64,000 nt of DNA from Lytechinus pictus (taxonomy: Eukaryota; Echinodermata; Echinoidea; Temnopleuroida; Toxopneustidae). Shown piece by piece: positions 30,953 through 42,100 of this stretch; positions within the stretch are counted from its first letter, which is position 1, and every line of letters starts with the position of its first letter. The stretch is from assembly GCF_037042905.1 (NCBI RefSeq), contig NC_087261.1, forward strand, positions 25,130,317 through 25,194,316, in the 5' to 3' direction. The notes beneath the pieces were generated by a model. The model saw nothing but the letters and a program-made list of their open reading frames with translations. It did no database searches and was not told the origin of the DNA. Made by a program: the position numbers and the translations under genes.

Positions 30953-32569
30953 CCCAAGTGTCCGAAAATACCATTATCACTAATTTTCTCAAAGCATCGG
31001 CCATCCTTTTTTGTTGTCTGGCTTTTTTGCCCCACTCCCGCCCCAACTCCTCTCTCTCTCTCCCTCTTTCATTTTCACCCCTCCCTCATTTTCGTTCACT
31101 CTCCCAAAAAAATTATCTCACACACACGCACACATCCGGAACCCATCCGGAAGCAACAGTCAACACTGTGTTATAATTGTTAATGTTTATTCTATTTTGT
31201 ATTGTTTTTAGGTTATCAAATTTCTTCACAAGTCATAATTCAAGAAACTTTCACTCTCTCTCTTCCCATCTCCCTTCAACACCCTACCCCCTCTCTCTCT
31301 CTCCTTTACACACATACACACACACACACGTAACTCACCCCAAACACTGAAAGTTTCTCCACATCTTCTCCATTTATCTCTATTTGTCTGTCTCCCCCTT
31401 TCTCTCTCTCTCTCTGCTTCTCTCTTTTCATCTATCTAAATCAAAATCAATCATGCAAACCAATAAAAAAATCCCCAAACATACACCATGATTTTAATTC
31501 ATATCTTTCCCCTTTTGCAATGTTTTGAGGTTGTCAATAATACATGTATTTTTCACATAATAATTAAGAATATTTTCACACTCTCTCCATGTCCCTTCAC
31601 CATCCCACCCCCTCTATCTCTCTCACACTCAAACACACACACACACATAAACTTTATCTCTCTGTCCGTCTGTCTGTTTTTCTGTCTCTCTCTCTGTCTG
31701 TCTCTCTCTCTCTCCCTCCCCTCAGATGCTCACGTTGTCTGTTTTTCGTCTTTAATGTTTATCATTTTTCAATCAATCAACACACAGACATACACCGTAA
31801 CACCTACACACTCACACTCAGACGTCATTATTTTACCTGACCATTGTCCTCATCCGCACCCCTTATCTCCCGTGTACATGATGCATGTTTTAATAATATT
31901 TTCAATTTATTCGATTTTTTTCATAAAGGATAATTTCAAATATTTGTTTATACTTGTGTTTTTAGCATGGATGTCGATTTGTGTTCATGGTTGGGGAATA
32001 ACCATGGTCGTAATAAGAATAATTTTAATTATAAAAGTAATAATTATTATCATTATAATTATTATTATTATTACTTACTTTTCCCATAAGGCCCAGAGTG
32101 CTTAAAATGAAATAATTCAATGCTAAAACTATAACACTACAAACTACCAAAGAGATGGGGTTTTAATGTCTTATATGCGCTCCATAGAAATTGAATTGAA
32201 TTGAATTAAATAATTGTCCTATGTAGGAAATTCCTTTCACATCGGGTTTACAAAATTACAAATACATATACACATAGACAGAGTAAAATAGACTTATACC
32301 GTGGGATTACATACACATATATACAAAATGCAGTATACGTTCTTTCAAATATAATGCAATAAGTACAATTGCAAATATATAAATTCATTAATCATTCAAT
32401 TATCCAAGTATCAATTGTTTTGTGATTCCATCTCCAGCCCGAATACTTACGACGGTGGGAAAGGGGGTGGAACGAGTATTGCAAGGAAGGTAAATTAAGG
32501 GTGACGGGGTATTAGAAAGGGGGGTTATTACCTTTCCATGATAAAACGTGCCAATGGAAGGATACATAT
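30953..32569. other. CT- and CA-rich simple-sequence region
   Basis: Dominated by CTCTCT, CACACA and TCTGTCTG tracts (31050-31770), then AAT-rich DNA. At 32187-32210 a (TTGAA)n run looks like a LINE tail. Open frames here are repeat translations. No gene recognised. Confidence 0.6.
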
Positions 32570-32999
32570 TATTAGGATCCTAAAAGGCCACGGATTACCA
32601 ACTGAGGACCTTTGTTCTATCTACATGGGTTTCCTCAGACCCCTCTCAGAGTACGTCTGCCCTGTGTGGAATTGAGGACTAACTATAAACCAACAAGTGA
32701 GTCCTCTAGAGAGGGTGCAGAAAAGATCCTTCAAAATAATCTTGGGACCCAATTTCCAGTGATATGATTCTGCTCTGAATGTATTGGACTTCCCCTCTCT
32801 GGCAGACAGAAGAAAGGAACTGTGTTTGACTTTTGCCGAAAGACTTATTTCAAATGAGAGGGTGTCTTATATTATACCCCCTCCCAAGAACACCAGAACT
32901 TTGCGCAAATCAAACACAATAGAACAGTTAAAATGTAGAACTAATAGATTTCGGAACAGTCCTATCCCATACTTGATCGACCTCCTGAATTGTCAATAA
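32570..32999 (+). mobile_element. Degenerate reverse-transcriptase C-terminal fragment
   Basis: The plus strand encodes GFLRPLSEYVCPVWN, SPLERVQKRSFKIILG, then FPSLADRRKELCLTFAERL and IEQLKCRTNRFRNSPIPYL, with internal stops. This is the thumb and C-terminus of a LINE reverse transcriptase, similar to but opposite in strand from the element at 33030. Confidence 0.8.
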
Positions 33000-33697
33000 T
33001 GACTTAATGATTAATCCCCATCTATTATAGTACAGTATAGTAATGGTTTATTGGCAATACATGATTGGCAGCCAGTGGCTGAAATATACATGTTTACAAA
33101 ATATAAGAACGTGCAAAGATATTTTACAAAGAGTACATAAATTGAAAAAAAAATCATTCAATACATAGTAGATTAAATTACACAAAGATTTTCATTATGA
33201 TTTAATTACATAAAGGAGTTCTTAGTGTAAGTGAAATTATAAATTGCATTGAATCAAGTATTGCATAAATAGACAGAAGAATGCAAAATGAAATCAAATG
33301 GAAAAACAAAAGAAATTCATATTCAGGTCAGCAAAAATCTAAATATAGATCAAGTATTAGAAGATTCGTTACTGATTAATGAGTAAACAACATAAATGTG
33401 TAATAATCTCATTGATGTTGCATTGTATCAAATTGATAAAAAGAAATTAATGGAATGATAGATCCAAAGGAAATGCATAAATGACTTTGGGTTTCTAATA
33501 GAACAAATGAAAGCAGACTCTAAAAATTACAGGCAATCAGAAAGATAGAGATCAGCAATAAAGTGTATATTTGATTATTAAGAAATTTGCGTAAAAAAGA
33601 GAAAACGGGCTACAGAATGGGTGAGCAAAACGATCTACGGTAATCAAGGTTATTTTTTGCCATTTAACAGATCAACGAAGTAGGGGAGTGGACTCTT

Positions 33698-34456
33698 TTA
33701 TAATCTTTTCGTTTTGCATTGGAAATGTTCATAGATGAGACTTTGACGGAGTTGTTTGGTGTTATTTCTTTTTGGGGGTTGCCAGTTCGAATAGATAGGG
33801 TGTTTTGATAGAGACTTAGCAAAATCTTGACATATTTTTCTTCTCCTTGTCTCGAGGGTTCGAGGATTTGGCCAATTACATGCACTTTCGTAATTTTCAT
33901 ACATAAGTCCCAATATAATCCGGAACACTTGTTTCTGGATTCTTTCCAAAGTCAAAGATTGGCCTTTTGACAAACCGCTGTGAAAGATAGGGGCGCAGTA
34001 CTCAAGGAAAGAGCGAATGTATCCAGTGTATACCGTCTTTAGGTCATCTATGGACAATTCATGTTGCTTCAGGGTCCTAAACATATACATGTTCTTGTTG
34101 CATTTCTTGATCAGTTGGGAGATATGTTCGTCCCACTTTAGGTTTGATTGCACTAATACCTCCAGAATCTTAGTGCTGGACACTTCAGTGAGGGGGGTGT
34201 CATCAATTGAGAGCACATTAGGGGGTTGAGGGTTCTTTGATAAACTAACACTCATTAAGATACACTTTGATGAATTCAATTGCATACGATTATCAAGTGT
34301 CCATTTGTGGAAATCTGACAAATACGATTGAAGGTTTGAATCCTGACCATGGGAAAGTAGCTTTACTATTGTTATGTCATCGACATACTTGAAATATGAT
34401 AGATTGCCATTGCAGAGGGCATCATTTATCATGATAAGAAACAAGATGGGCCCCAA
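33698..34456 (-). pseudogene. LINE reverse-transcriptase fragment with YVDD
   Basis: An open frame of 252 codons covering the RT palm from just after GVPQGAKLGPIL through the catalytic FKYVDD to the C-terminal region. The upstream RT fingers are broken by stops, so the protein cannot be made whole. Part of the element at 33030-37480. Confidence 0.85.
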
Positions 34457-35583
34457 TTTAGCACCCTGTGGAACACCTGAAAAATTCTACTTGGACTAAG
34501 ATAAAATTCCTTGATACTTAACGCATTGACGCCTATTTTCAAGAAAGCATACAATCCAATCAATTAACCATGGTCTTACCTCATGTTTCATTAGCTTATT
34601 GATAAGTAATGTATGGTCCAGTTTATCAAATGCCTTTTTGAAGTCTGTACATATAACTCTTGCTACTGATTTTGGTTTTCACAATGTTCATAAAGATAGT
34701 GGAGTAAACCGACAAGGTAATGCACAGTTGATAACCCTGGTTGGTTGCCAAATTGACGTTGATCTATGTTCTTAGCAATATCCTCAAGGAGCCACTTGGC
34801 TGCAAAGGTCTTGGCTACCTAGGCAAAATAATTGGTGAGGGAGATGGGTCGAAGATTGTTGATAGTAGGAGGGATAGATTTAGGAATTGGGGTAATTTGT
34901 GAGGCTTTTCATTGTAATGGTACATCACCCAGTCTGAATGATTAGTTAATGAGATCAATAACGGGATCACTTAGCTCAAAGACAAACTCTTTAATTATGC
35001 GAATGGGTAGGTCATTGGTAGTTCCTGCTTAATGAAGTTTCAAATTACGAAGATGAAGGTAGACATTCCCCTTCCAACACCAGGACACTCAGTTTTAGAA
35101 GGAAGGAAAGCAGGTAGGTTGGTCCTATCTAATGCTGGTAAATCGGAGCCTATCGAGATGAAATGGTAATTTATAGCGTTCGCTACCACTTTTGGATCAG
35201 GGTTTTCATCAAGATTTGGAATACTGATGGATGGTGCAGATATCGTTCCCTGGGTATTTAATTTTACGATACCAAGCCGATGGGTTACTATTTTACAGTT
35301 TACTGATTCTTGTGCTGTAGTATTGGTTTTTACAATGCACCGAGCAACCTTGTTCCGTAAGTATTTTCAGCGAGACTGGTCCCCCACTTGCGAAGGCACG
35401 TTCACGTTGATTGATAAGGGCTTTCGTTTGGGCTTTCATCCATGGTCTGTCCATACTGTGAAATTTAATTTGTTTTGCTGAGAGATGAATTTCTAGCTGC
35501 TCTTGAACCATCGACATAAGGTTGGTACACTTCGTTGTTACATCATTCGGAGTAAGAACATTATCCCATGACTCCTGGGTTAT

Positions 35584-35973
35584 TCATCTGCCGAAAGATA
35601 TAATGCCACTATCCTGGAGGGGACGGACAACTCTTATTTTAGTCATGCCTTGTCGTGGTTTTGCGCGATTCAGGGGAGTCCAGAATACACAATCGTGATC
35701 GCTACTTCCAATTGGAGAAAGCAAAGATATGTGAGAGTAGAAATCAGCATAATTGGTAACAATTTTATCTAAGATATTTAAACCCCTTGTAGGTTGGTCA
35801 ACTAATTGCTTAAAGCGATTGTTATTCAACATAGGTTGGAGATCCAGATCATTCATATCACCAAGGACAGTCACACCAGCGTCAGGGTACTTCACTAAGA
35901 GACTATCGATATTTTGTGTTAGGTGATCTATATACGCTTCGGAGTTGTTATTTCTAGGGGGGAAATAGACCAC
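35584..35973 (-). pseudogene. LINE endonuclease fragment
   Basis: 129 codons with VVYFPPRNNN, VTVLGDMNDLDL and SDHDCVFW, matching the C-terminal half of an AP-type endonuclease (the catalytic GD-N and SDH motifs). The frame continues upstream to about 36170 with RTGGGVGCHV. Confidence 0.85.
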
Positions 35974-36339
35974 ACATATAATAATGCATGATAATAACGT
36001 GGTAAGTATGGGGGTCTGAGGATCAAAAAAAATTCCAATATCATCAGGGACAAAGACGTAAACTAATTTAGGGCGAAATTCTTCTTTGACATGACATCCG
36101 ACTCCACCACCGGTTCTTCCAATGCGGGGTCTTGAGAGGAGAAGAAAACCATTCAGAGATAAGTGATCAAGTGGTGTGTCTTGTCTTAGCCATGTTTCTG
36201 AGATAGCGATTACATCAACAGAATTTTGTTGGGCAACAATTTATAATTCATCCTTTTTATTCGATAGGGCTCCCGGATTGGTTAGTAGAATGGAGGGCAA
36301 GTTATATCGACATCTGGGTTCCTTTCTTATCTTTATTAA

Positions 36340-36900
36340 AGGTCAAGTCCACCCCCAGAAAATTGTTGATTTGAATAAATAGAGAATAATCAGATGTGAA
36401 ATAAGAAAGTTATGACATTTTAAAGTTTTATTTTTCACAAAAAAAGTAATCTGCACAACTCAGTGACATGCAAATGGACAGTCGATGATGTCCCTCACTC
36501 ACTATTTCTTTTTTTTTTATTATTGTTTGAATTATACAATATATCATTTTTTACAGATTTGACAATAAGGACCAACTTGATTGAATCATATAGTATTAAA
36601 CAATGCTAATTGCACATGTTCAGGGAGGAATTAATTGTTGTTTCACACGACAACAGGGAGAAAATCTGAATATTTCATATAATAAAATACAAAAGAAATA
36701 GTAAGTGAGTGATGTCATCAATCTCCTAATTTGCAGACCGACAAGGATGTGAATATAACTGTTTTGTGAAATAAAGTGAAAATTTAAAACATCATAACTT
36801 TCTTATTTTACATTCGATTTTGATGAAATTTTCAGTGATATGCTTGTTGGATTTTTCTCTTTTTATTCGAATCAACTTTTTGTTGGGGTGGCCTTGTCCT
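36340..36900. mobile_element. TTAA-type foldback MITE nested in the LINE
   Basis: Ends AGGTCAAGTCCACCCCC and, inverted, GGGGTGGCCTTGTCCT, flanked by TTAA (36336-36339) and TTAG (36901-36904). It splits the LINE between its first frame and endonuclease, so it inserted later. Same family as 27125 and 44009. Confidence 0.85.
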
Positions 36901-37073
36901 TTAGGTTACTTCGATCGGTAGTAATTTTTATAATGTTGGTATGTTGGCTGTTGCAGATCCTTGTACGGATGATAACCGGTATTTGATTAACGTCATGCGT
37001 TTCAGATGTGTCAAGTACATTAGCCGAACTATTATTCAAACTTTTATTTTTATTCAAAGTAGCTCGAAGTTTT

Positions 37074-37460
37074 CTACCCCCTCTTTTTCATCGATGAGAT
37101 ATATGGTTTAGCTGAATGGTCTAGGTTCTTGATTGTATTCAAAACGAAGGGGGGTTCTCTGAAGCCATAACTGTGAACTCGAAGTTCATGAAGTTCAGAC
37201 GGCGTATATTTGTATTTAAGGTTTTCATTATCTGGGCCAGGATTGGGGTTAATATCCCAACATACAAGGAGTTCTATCTGGAAAAATGCACAGCTATTAG
37301 GATAATAGGATAAATGGTACTTCAGAAACTTATGGTGGTGCAGTTGCTTGGTGCAGTTCATAAAACCAGGGTACTCAATAAATGTTACGTATCCATTAGA
37401 AGTACACGAATACACTATAGTACACAGTGCTACAAAAGTTACAAGAAGGAGCTTGGACAT
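37074..37460 (-). pseudogene. LINE first-frame product: signal-like N-terminus plus 2A-like motif
   Basis: 128 codons from ATG at 37460. Residues 3-18 are hydrophobic. DINPNPGP lies at residues 69-76 (about 37256-37233) after LLVCW. The 2A consensus is D(V/I)ExNPGP; here the E position is N. In family members with active 2A the ribosome skips the final G-P bond. The frame stops shortly after, at a probable frameshift, so downstream recoding is not intact in this copy. Confidence 0.7.
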
Positions 37461-37480
37461 GTTTACAATGCCTTCTAGGC

Positions 37481-38387
37481 TCTAGTCACTGCACACTTCT
37501 ATTCAAGAAGGATTAAGTAGACAATTAAAGTTCCAAAGAAGATCCACAAAATCTATTGTTATCCGGTTTGACTGGTTCACCAAAGTTCAGTGTTAAGAGA
37601 GTACATGTACATATAAGAATATGGTGCATTGCTTACTCTCAAGAACTTGTTCCAGTTAATGAAGGAAACAGGTGAGTTGATAACTTCAAGAATTTCGTTA
37701 TAAATGTCACAAACACTAGTCCTAAAAAGTTAGAACATCACAATACACCAACTGGTTTCCAAATTGCGACATAAATATCTTGCAAACTCATAAGATTCAT
37801 AAAAATTCACAAAAAAATCAGGAGATCCTAAAAACACTGGTCTGCCTACTACCTTCTATGGTACTTTTCTGTCTGCAGCTACTCTTGTCAATTTTTTTTT
37901 ATTAGTATGTAGCATTATTTGTATAATGTGTACTATATTTATAATCGCAATTTATGAACTAGTTTTTAGCTAGTTGAATACAATCATTACGTTTTTAAGT
38001 ATTGCATATGATATAAATACTCTGTTTGATATACTTACTTAGAACTAGCCAATTTATCTATAATCAAATCTCGTTTAAAAATACATGATCTTCGAAGATC
38101 AGGTATTGCATTACACAAGAATTGAACAAAATTTGTTGCGAATATATACATGTACGGATATAACAGACCCGTTTGATAACTCTTAAATTTGTCAATTTTA
38201 TGTCAATGTACTTATTAATTGATGAACTGTAATGCTCTCTGTGTTGTAGTCCTTTCCCTTCTTCGCAACTCCTTCCTTCCTGTTGTTTGTCTTTCTCTAT
38301 CCATCTCTCTTCCTCTCTTTCTTTCCATTGTTGTAGATACTACTGCTTTGTTCCCTTATGACACGTGTTCTTACTGTAAAATGAGTA
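37481..38387. other. Intergenic between LINE and gene C, nothing recognised
   Basis: AT-rich with a CT-rich patch near 38260-38335. No coding or repeat signal that I recognise. Confidence 0.4.
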
Positions 38388-38796
38388 TATAGGCGATTCC
38401 ATGCTAGAAAAATCAACCATTTTCACAACATTTTTCAACCTGCTGTCCAAGCGAACGAAAAACTTCAATTTGCTTTGTGGTAATATTAAAGAATTACTGG
38501 GTAGACATGCAAAAAACTGACAACTAACAAAAATATGTTGTCCATAGGTGAATTAGAGCTTGAAATGTTGCGTGTCGTACGGAAAATTTCTGCGTTCCGT
38601 ACGACACACAACATTTTCACCTATAATTTACCCATAATCAATTTTTTTTGTGTGTTGGTTACTAGTTTTTCACATGACTACCCACTATAGCTTTATCATT
38701 GACAAAAAAAGAATATTTTATTGCCAAAGCATTCGGATAGGAAACTAGAAATTATTGTCAAAATGTCCCGTACGACACGTATGGAATCGCCCATAT
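38388..38796. mobile_element. Palindromic MITE with GTACGAC hairpin
   Basis: Ends TATAGGCGATTCCAT and its near-inverse ATGGAATCGCCCATA. The centre has GTGTCGTACGGAAAATTTC facing GTTCCGTACGACAC, and CACCTATAATTTACCCAT faces its inverse. About 409 bp, no coding capacity. Confidence 0.8.
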
Positions 38797-38932
38797 ACCG
38801 GTAAATGACAATCTGGACCACTATACCAGTATGAGTCAAGGATATATTTTGCTTTCTATTGGGTGTGGGGGTGTGTGTGTGTAGAGGGGGAGTATGGGTG
38901 TAAGGGTGTGTAGGTGTGTGTGTATTCCTTCC

Positions 38933-39170
38933 TTAGATCATATAGGAGTTGTGTGATGCACTGGTGTCGTCGGGATGCAATACATTGGCACGTTTCTGAT
39001 CGTATATCTGAGAGGAGTAGTAACCATCGCCATCAGATGTTGTCGATGGATCCGATTTCATGACATCCTGAATATCATGATAAAAACCTGTGTCTTTTAC
39101 AGGCGAACTTGATGACTGCACCAAATCTACATGTTGTGTCTTCTGATCCTTGTTAGAGTCTTTCATCATC
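38933..39170 (-). CDS. Gene C exon 7: cytoplasmic tail
   Basis: The exon begins in phase 2 after acceptor CTCTATAG and encodes 78 residues: [18 protein letters not shown] first, then [32 protein letters not shown], ending NSYMI and TGA or TAA-type stop at 38933. No homology seen to the B/D tail. The C-terminal Y-x-hydrophobic pattern is shared with B and D. Confidence 0.8.
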
Positions 39171-42100
39171 CTATAGAGTACAATATTTAAGACAAAAACG
39201 AGAATAGAATACTTTAGACAAATGGCGTATTACTTTTTTTATCTTAAGAAGTCATTCCCTGGTATATAAGGCTCTATGTATTCTAAAGATTCGATTCTTT
39301 CAATAGTTGGTCATCCCCTGACTATATGGTAATTGCTGGGTTGCTATGATCGTGCTTCTCTTGACCATAATATACTTTCTGCTAACATTGATACATTAGG
39401 TCGGGTGTTTGTATTCAAATTTAATGTATGATTTTAATTGTTTCCCAGGCCATGTATATTTATTCAAATTGCAAAACCTTTCACAAGAAATTGGACTTAC
39501 CTCCGAATTCGAAAGATGTACATTAGCGAGACAATGAGAAGTACACTAAGGATAATTATGACAACACCTTCGCCAAGTCCAACACCTAGACCTGTAGCGA
39601 TTAAATTGGATATGCATACATCAGAAAGGTTATCGCTTGTACATAAAAAAATATTTATATGAACAAGTGCAATATCATTTTCGTCTGTCATTACTATTGT
39701 TTAATTATGAGTTGCTTGAGACTTTTTGATATCCACGACGCGAACGGATTCAAGAACAGATAACATGTATTGTTAAATGCCCTTATTGACAATAAACAAC
39801 CAAGGAGTCTTTGTCGAAAATGAGGAATCAAAACAGCAGTTGGTCCGTACTCTGGACAACCGACAGATTTGTAATTTTTTGTCAGCTCCAAAACTAAGGA
39901 GGAAACTGCGGTTCCGGTTCACCAATTTTCGACAAAGACCTCCAAGCTGTCCACTGTCATGTGTCGGTCATATACAACCGATTTACTGTGTTCTTGATTT
40001 GGTCGTGCATTCTGGATGCGAAACTGCCTGTTATAATCTCATTGCGCCAGGTTGTGTTATTTTTATATTCTTCTCCTTACTAGTCCCCAAAGAGTTTGTG
40101 TATGACTAAAAACATTCTTAATCCGTCTCAATCGACCACAAAACACATTCAATTTCAGTTTGGGATTCGTTGTGAAATCATTCAAATCAGAAAAGAGTGA
40201 CATAACAGTATCCCATCTCAGAAATGTTAATATCTAATTGTCTATAATTACAAGAACTGTGACTATTCGGTCGGAGAGTGGAGAAGAAGGTTGTGGCAAT
40301 TGGTGATGATGTAAGATCATCCCTTGTACCATGTTGTAGCTCCATGCTTGTACTATGACCACTGGTCATCTCAGAACTTGGTTGATTGGTCATCGGTTTC
40401 TTTTGGGTGCTTATATCTTGTATCTCACTAGTCGACCATGTTGGCGAAATGGTAGGTGGGGTGTCACTGGTCTTGGTCTCTACGGGAACTAATGGTTAAG
40501 CATATCATTTATATATTTGGTGCACAGCGAATGTCTCACACTAAAATAATGATAATAATAGCAATAATTTTAGTTGATATAAAGATAATAAAAATGACAA
40601 TTATGATAATGATAATAATATAAATAATGATGATGTTAAAAATAATAATTATTACTATTATCATTATTATAGAAAAAATAATAATGATAGCAATGCTTAC
40701 AAAAATAATAATAATGAGAAGACGAAGGAGAAGAAGAAGAAGGAAAAAAGAGGACGAAGAACATGACGAAGAGGAGGTGTCAAAGTGTCGTTTTTTCTAT
40801 TTAGAGAACATACCCTTCATAATCATTATCATCACATCCACCTGGAACTTTATAAACCTCTTTTTTCATGAACATTTATTAATAAACTTCTCTTCTACTT
40901 AATATACTCATTTTATCATATCGCAATCGCTTTTGAGGGACTGTGTTACATCCAAGCGCATTTGATTATGACATTTTTTTTTACAATGAAAATGTTGCAT
41001 GAACCAAAATTATTTTTTATGTATTTAAGTTGGCATTTTCGGTTGCATTTTGAAAGTTTTATCAAGAAGAGATAAGAGTATAAGAGTATGAAAAATGTTC
41101 AATGGTTTTATACATATATATGAATACATGTATATAATAAATAATATCGTACATCTTCACAAACCTAGCCGTTCCGGTTGTTTAACTAATCTACTACTAC
41201 GAGTACAAATACCTTTAATCTCTCCTACTTTCAAGAAATTTCATTCTCTATATCATGGTTCAGAAGCTACTTGTCCGATAGACGTCAATTCGTATCTTTG
41301 AATGGCCATGCATCCAACATGCAATATATTAATTGTGGAGTCCCACAAGGCAGTTTGTTGGGCCCTTTATTATTGATCTATATTGAATGACTTTTGTAAA
41401 TCATCTGATGTCCTTTCGTCCATACTCTTTGCAGACGATTCTGATATATTTTATTCCCATAAAAATCCATAAACCTTAGTAGATACTGTTAATAGTGAAC
41501 TTTTAAAAGTCACAGATTGGATAAATTCCAACAGATTGTCTCTTAATCTACTTAAAACTAAATGTATGCTATTTAGACATTCCATTGATACACCTCCCAT
41601 GGACAATATTTTAGATGACACTAATTTAGAAAGTGTCATATTCATTAAATTTCTCGGTGTTACCGTTGATAATAAGCTTCCCTGGAAATACCACATAAAT
41701 TGTACATGTAAGGTTATTTCACAAAATATTGGCATTATCAATAAATTGAAATATCATTTTTCGTCGTCATCACTTCTAATGCTATATTCTTCTTTGATCT
41801 TACCCTACTTGAATTATGGGATACTTGCCTGGGGCAGCACCCATCAAACCATTTTAGATAGACTGTTATTACCGCAAAAGAAGTCCCTTTGTATTATTTA
41901 TAATTTAGCTTTTCGTTCAGGCAATCTAGGCAATCTAACGAATTTCATTTACCACGTTTTAGAACTTTATTGGCAACGAGTATATTTATTTTCGATGGAC
42001 CTAGATTTTGGAACTCTATCGACAATAACATAAAAACACCCCTTCCCTACATTCTTTTCAAAGAAAAATGAAAAACTTCTAACTTTAATCCTACCGAGGT

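Larger units (their letters stand above)
33030..37480 (-). mobile_element. CR1/L2-like LINE with signal peptide and 2A-like motif, broken
   Basis: Read on the minus strand. A first frame (37460-37074) starts with a signal-like MSKLLLVTFVALCTIVYS and carries LLVCWDINPNPGP. Next come endonuclease pieces (SVDVIAISETWL, RTGGGVGCHV, VTVLGDMNDLDL, SDHDCVFW; about 36260-35584), then reverse transcriptase (GVPQGAKLGPIL, FKYVDDITIV, SLTLERIQKQVFRIILG; about 34490-33698). A frameshift at a G run near 37075, an in-frame stop near 36240, gaps at 34500-35580 and a MITE at 36340-36900 show it is dead. The 3' UTR runs to about 33030. Confidence 0.85.

Noticed and set aside
39777-40109. 110-codon plus-strand frame
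   Set aside because: It lies across an intronic inverted repeat in gene C, with no similarity to any known domain.
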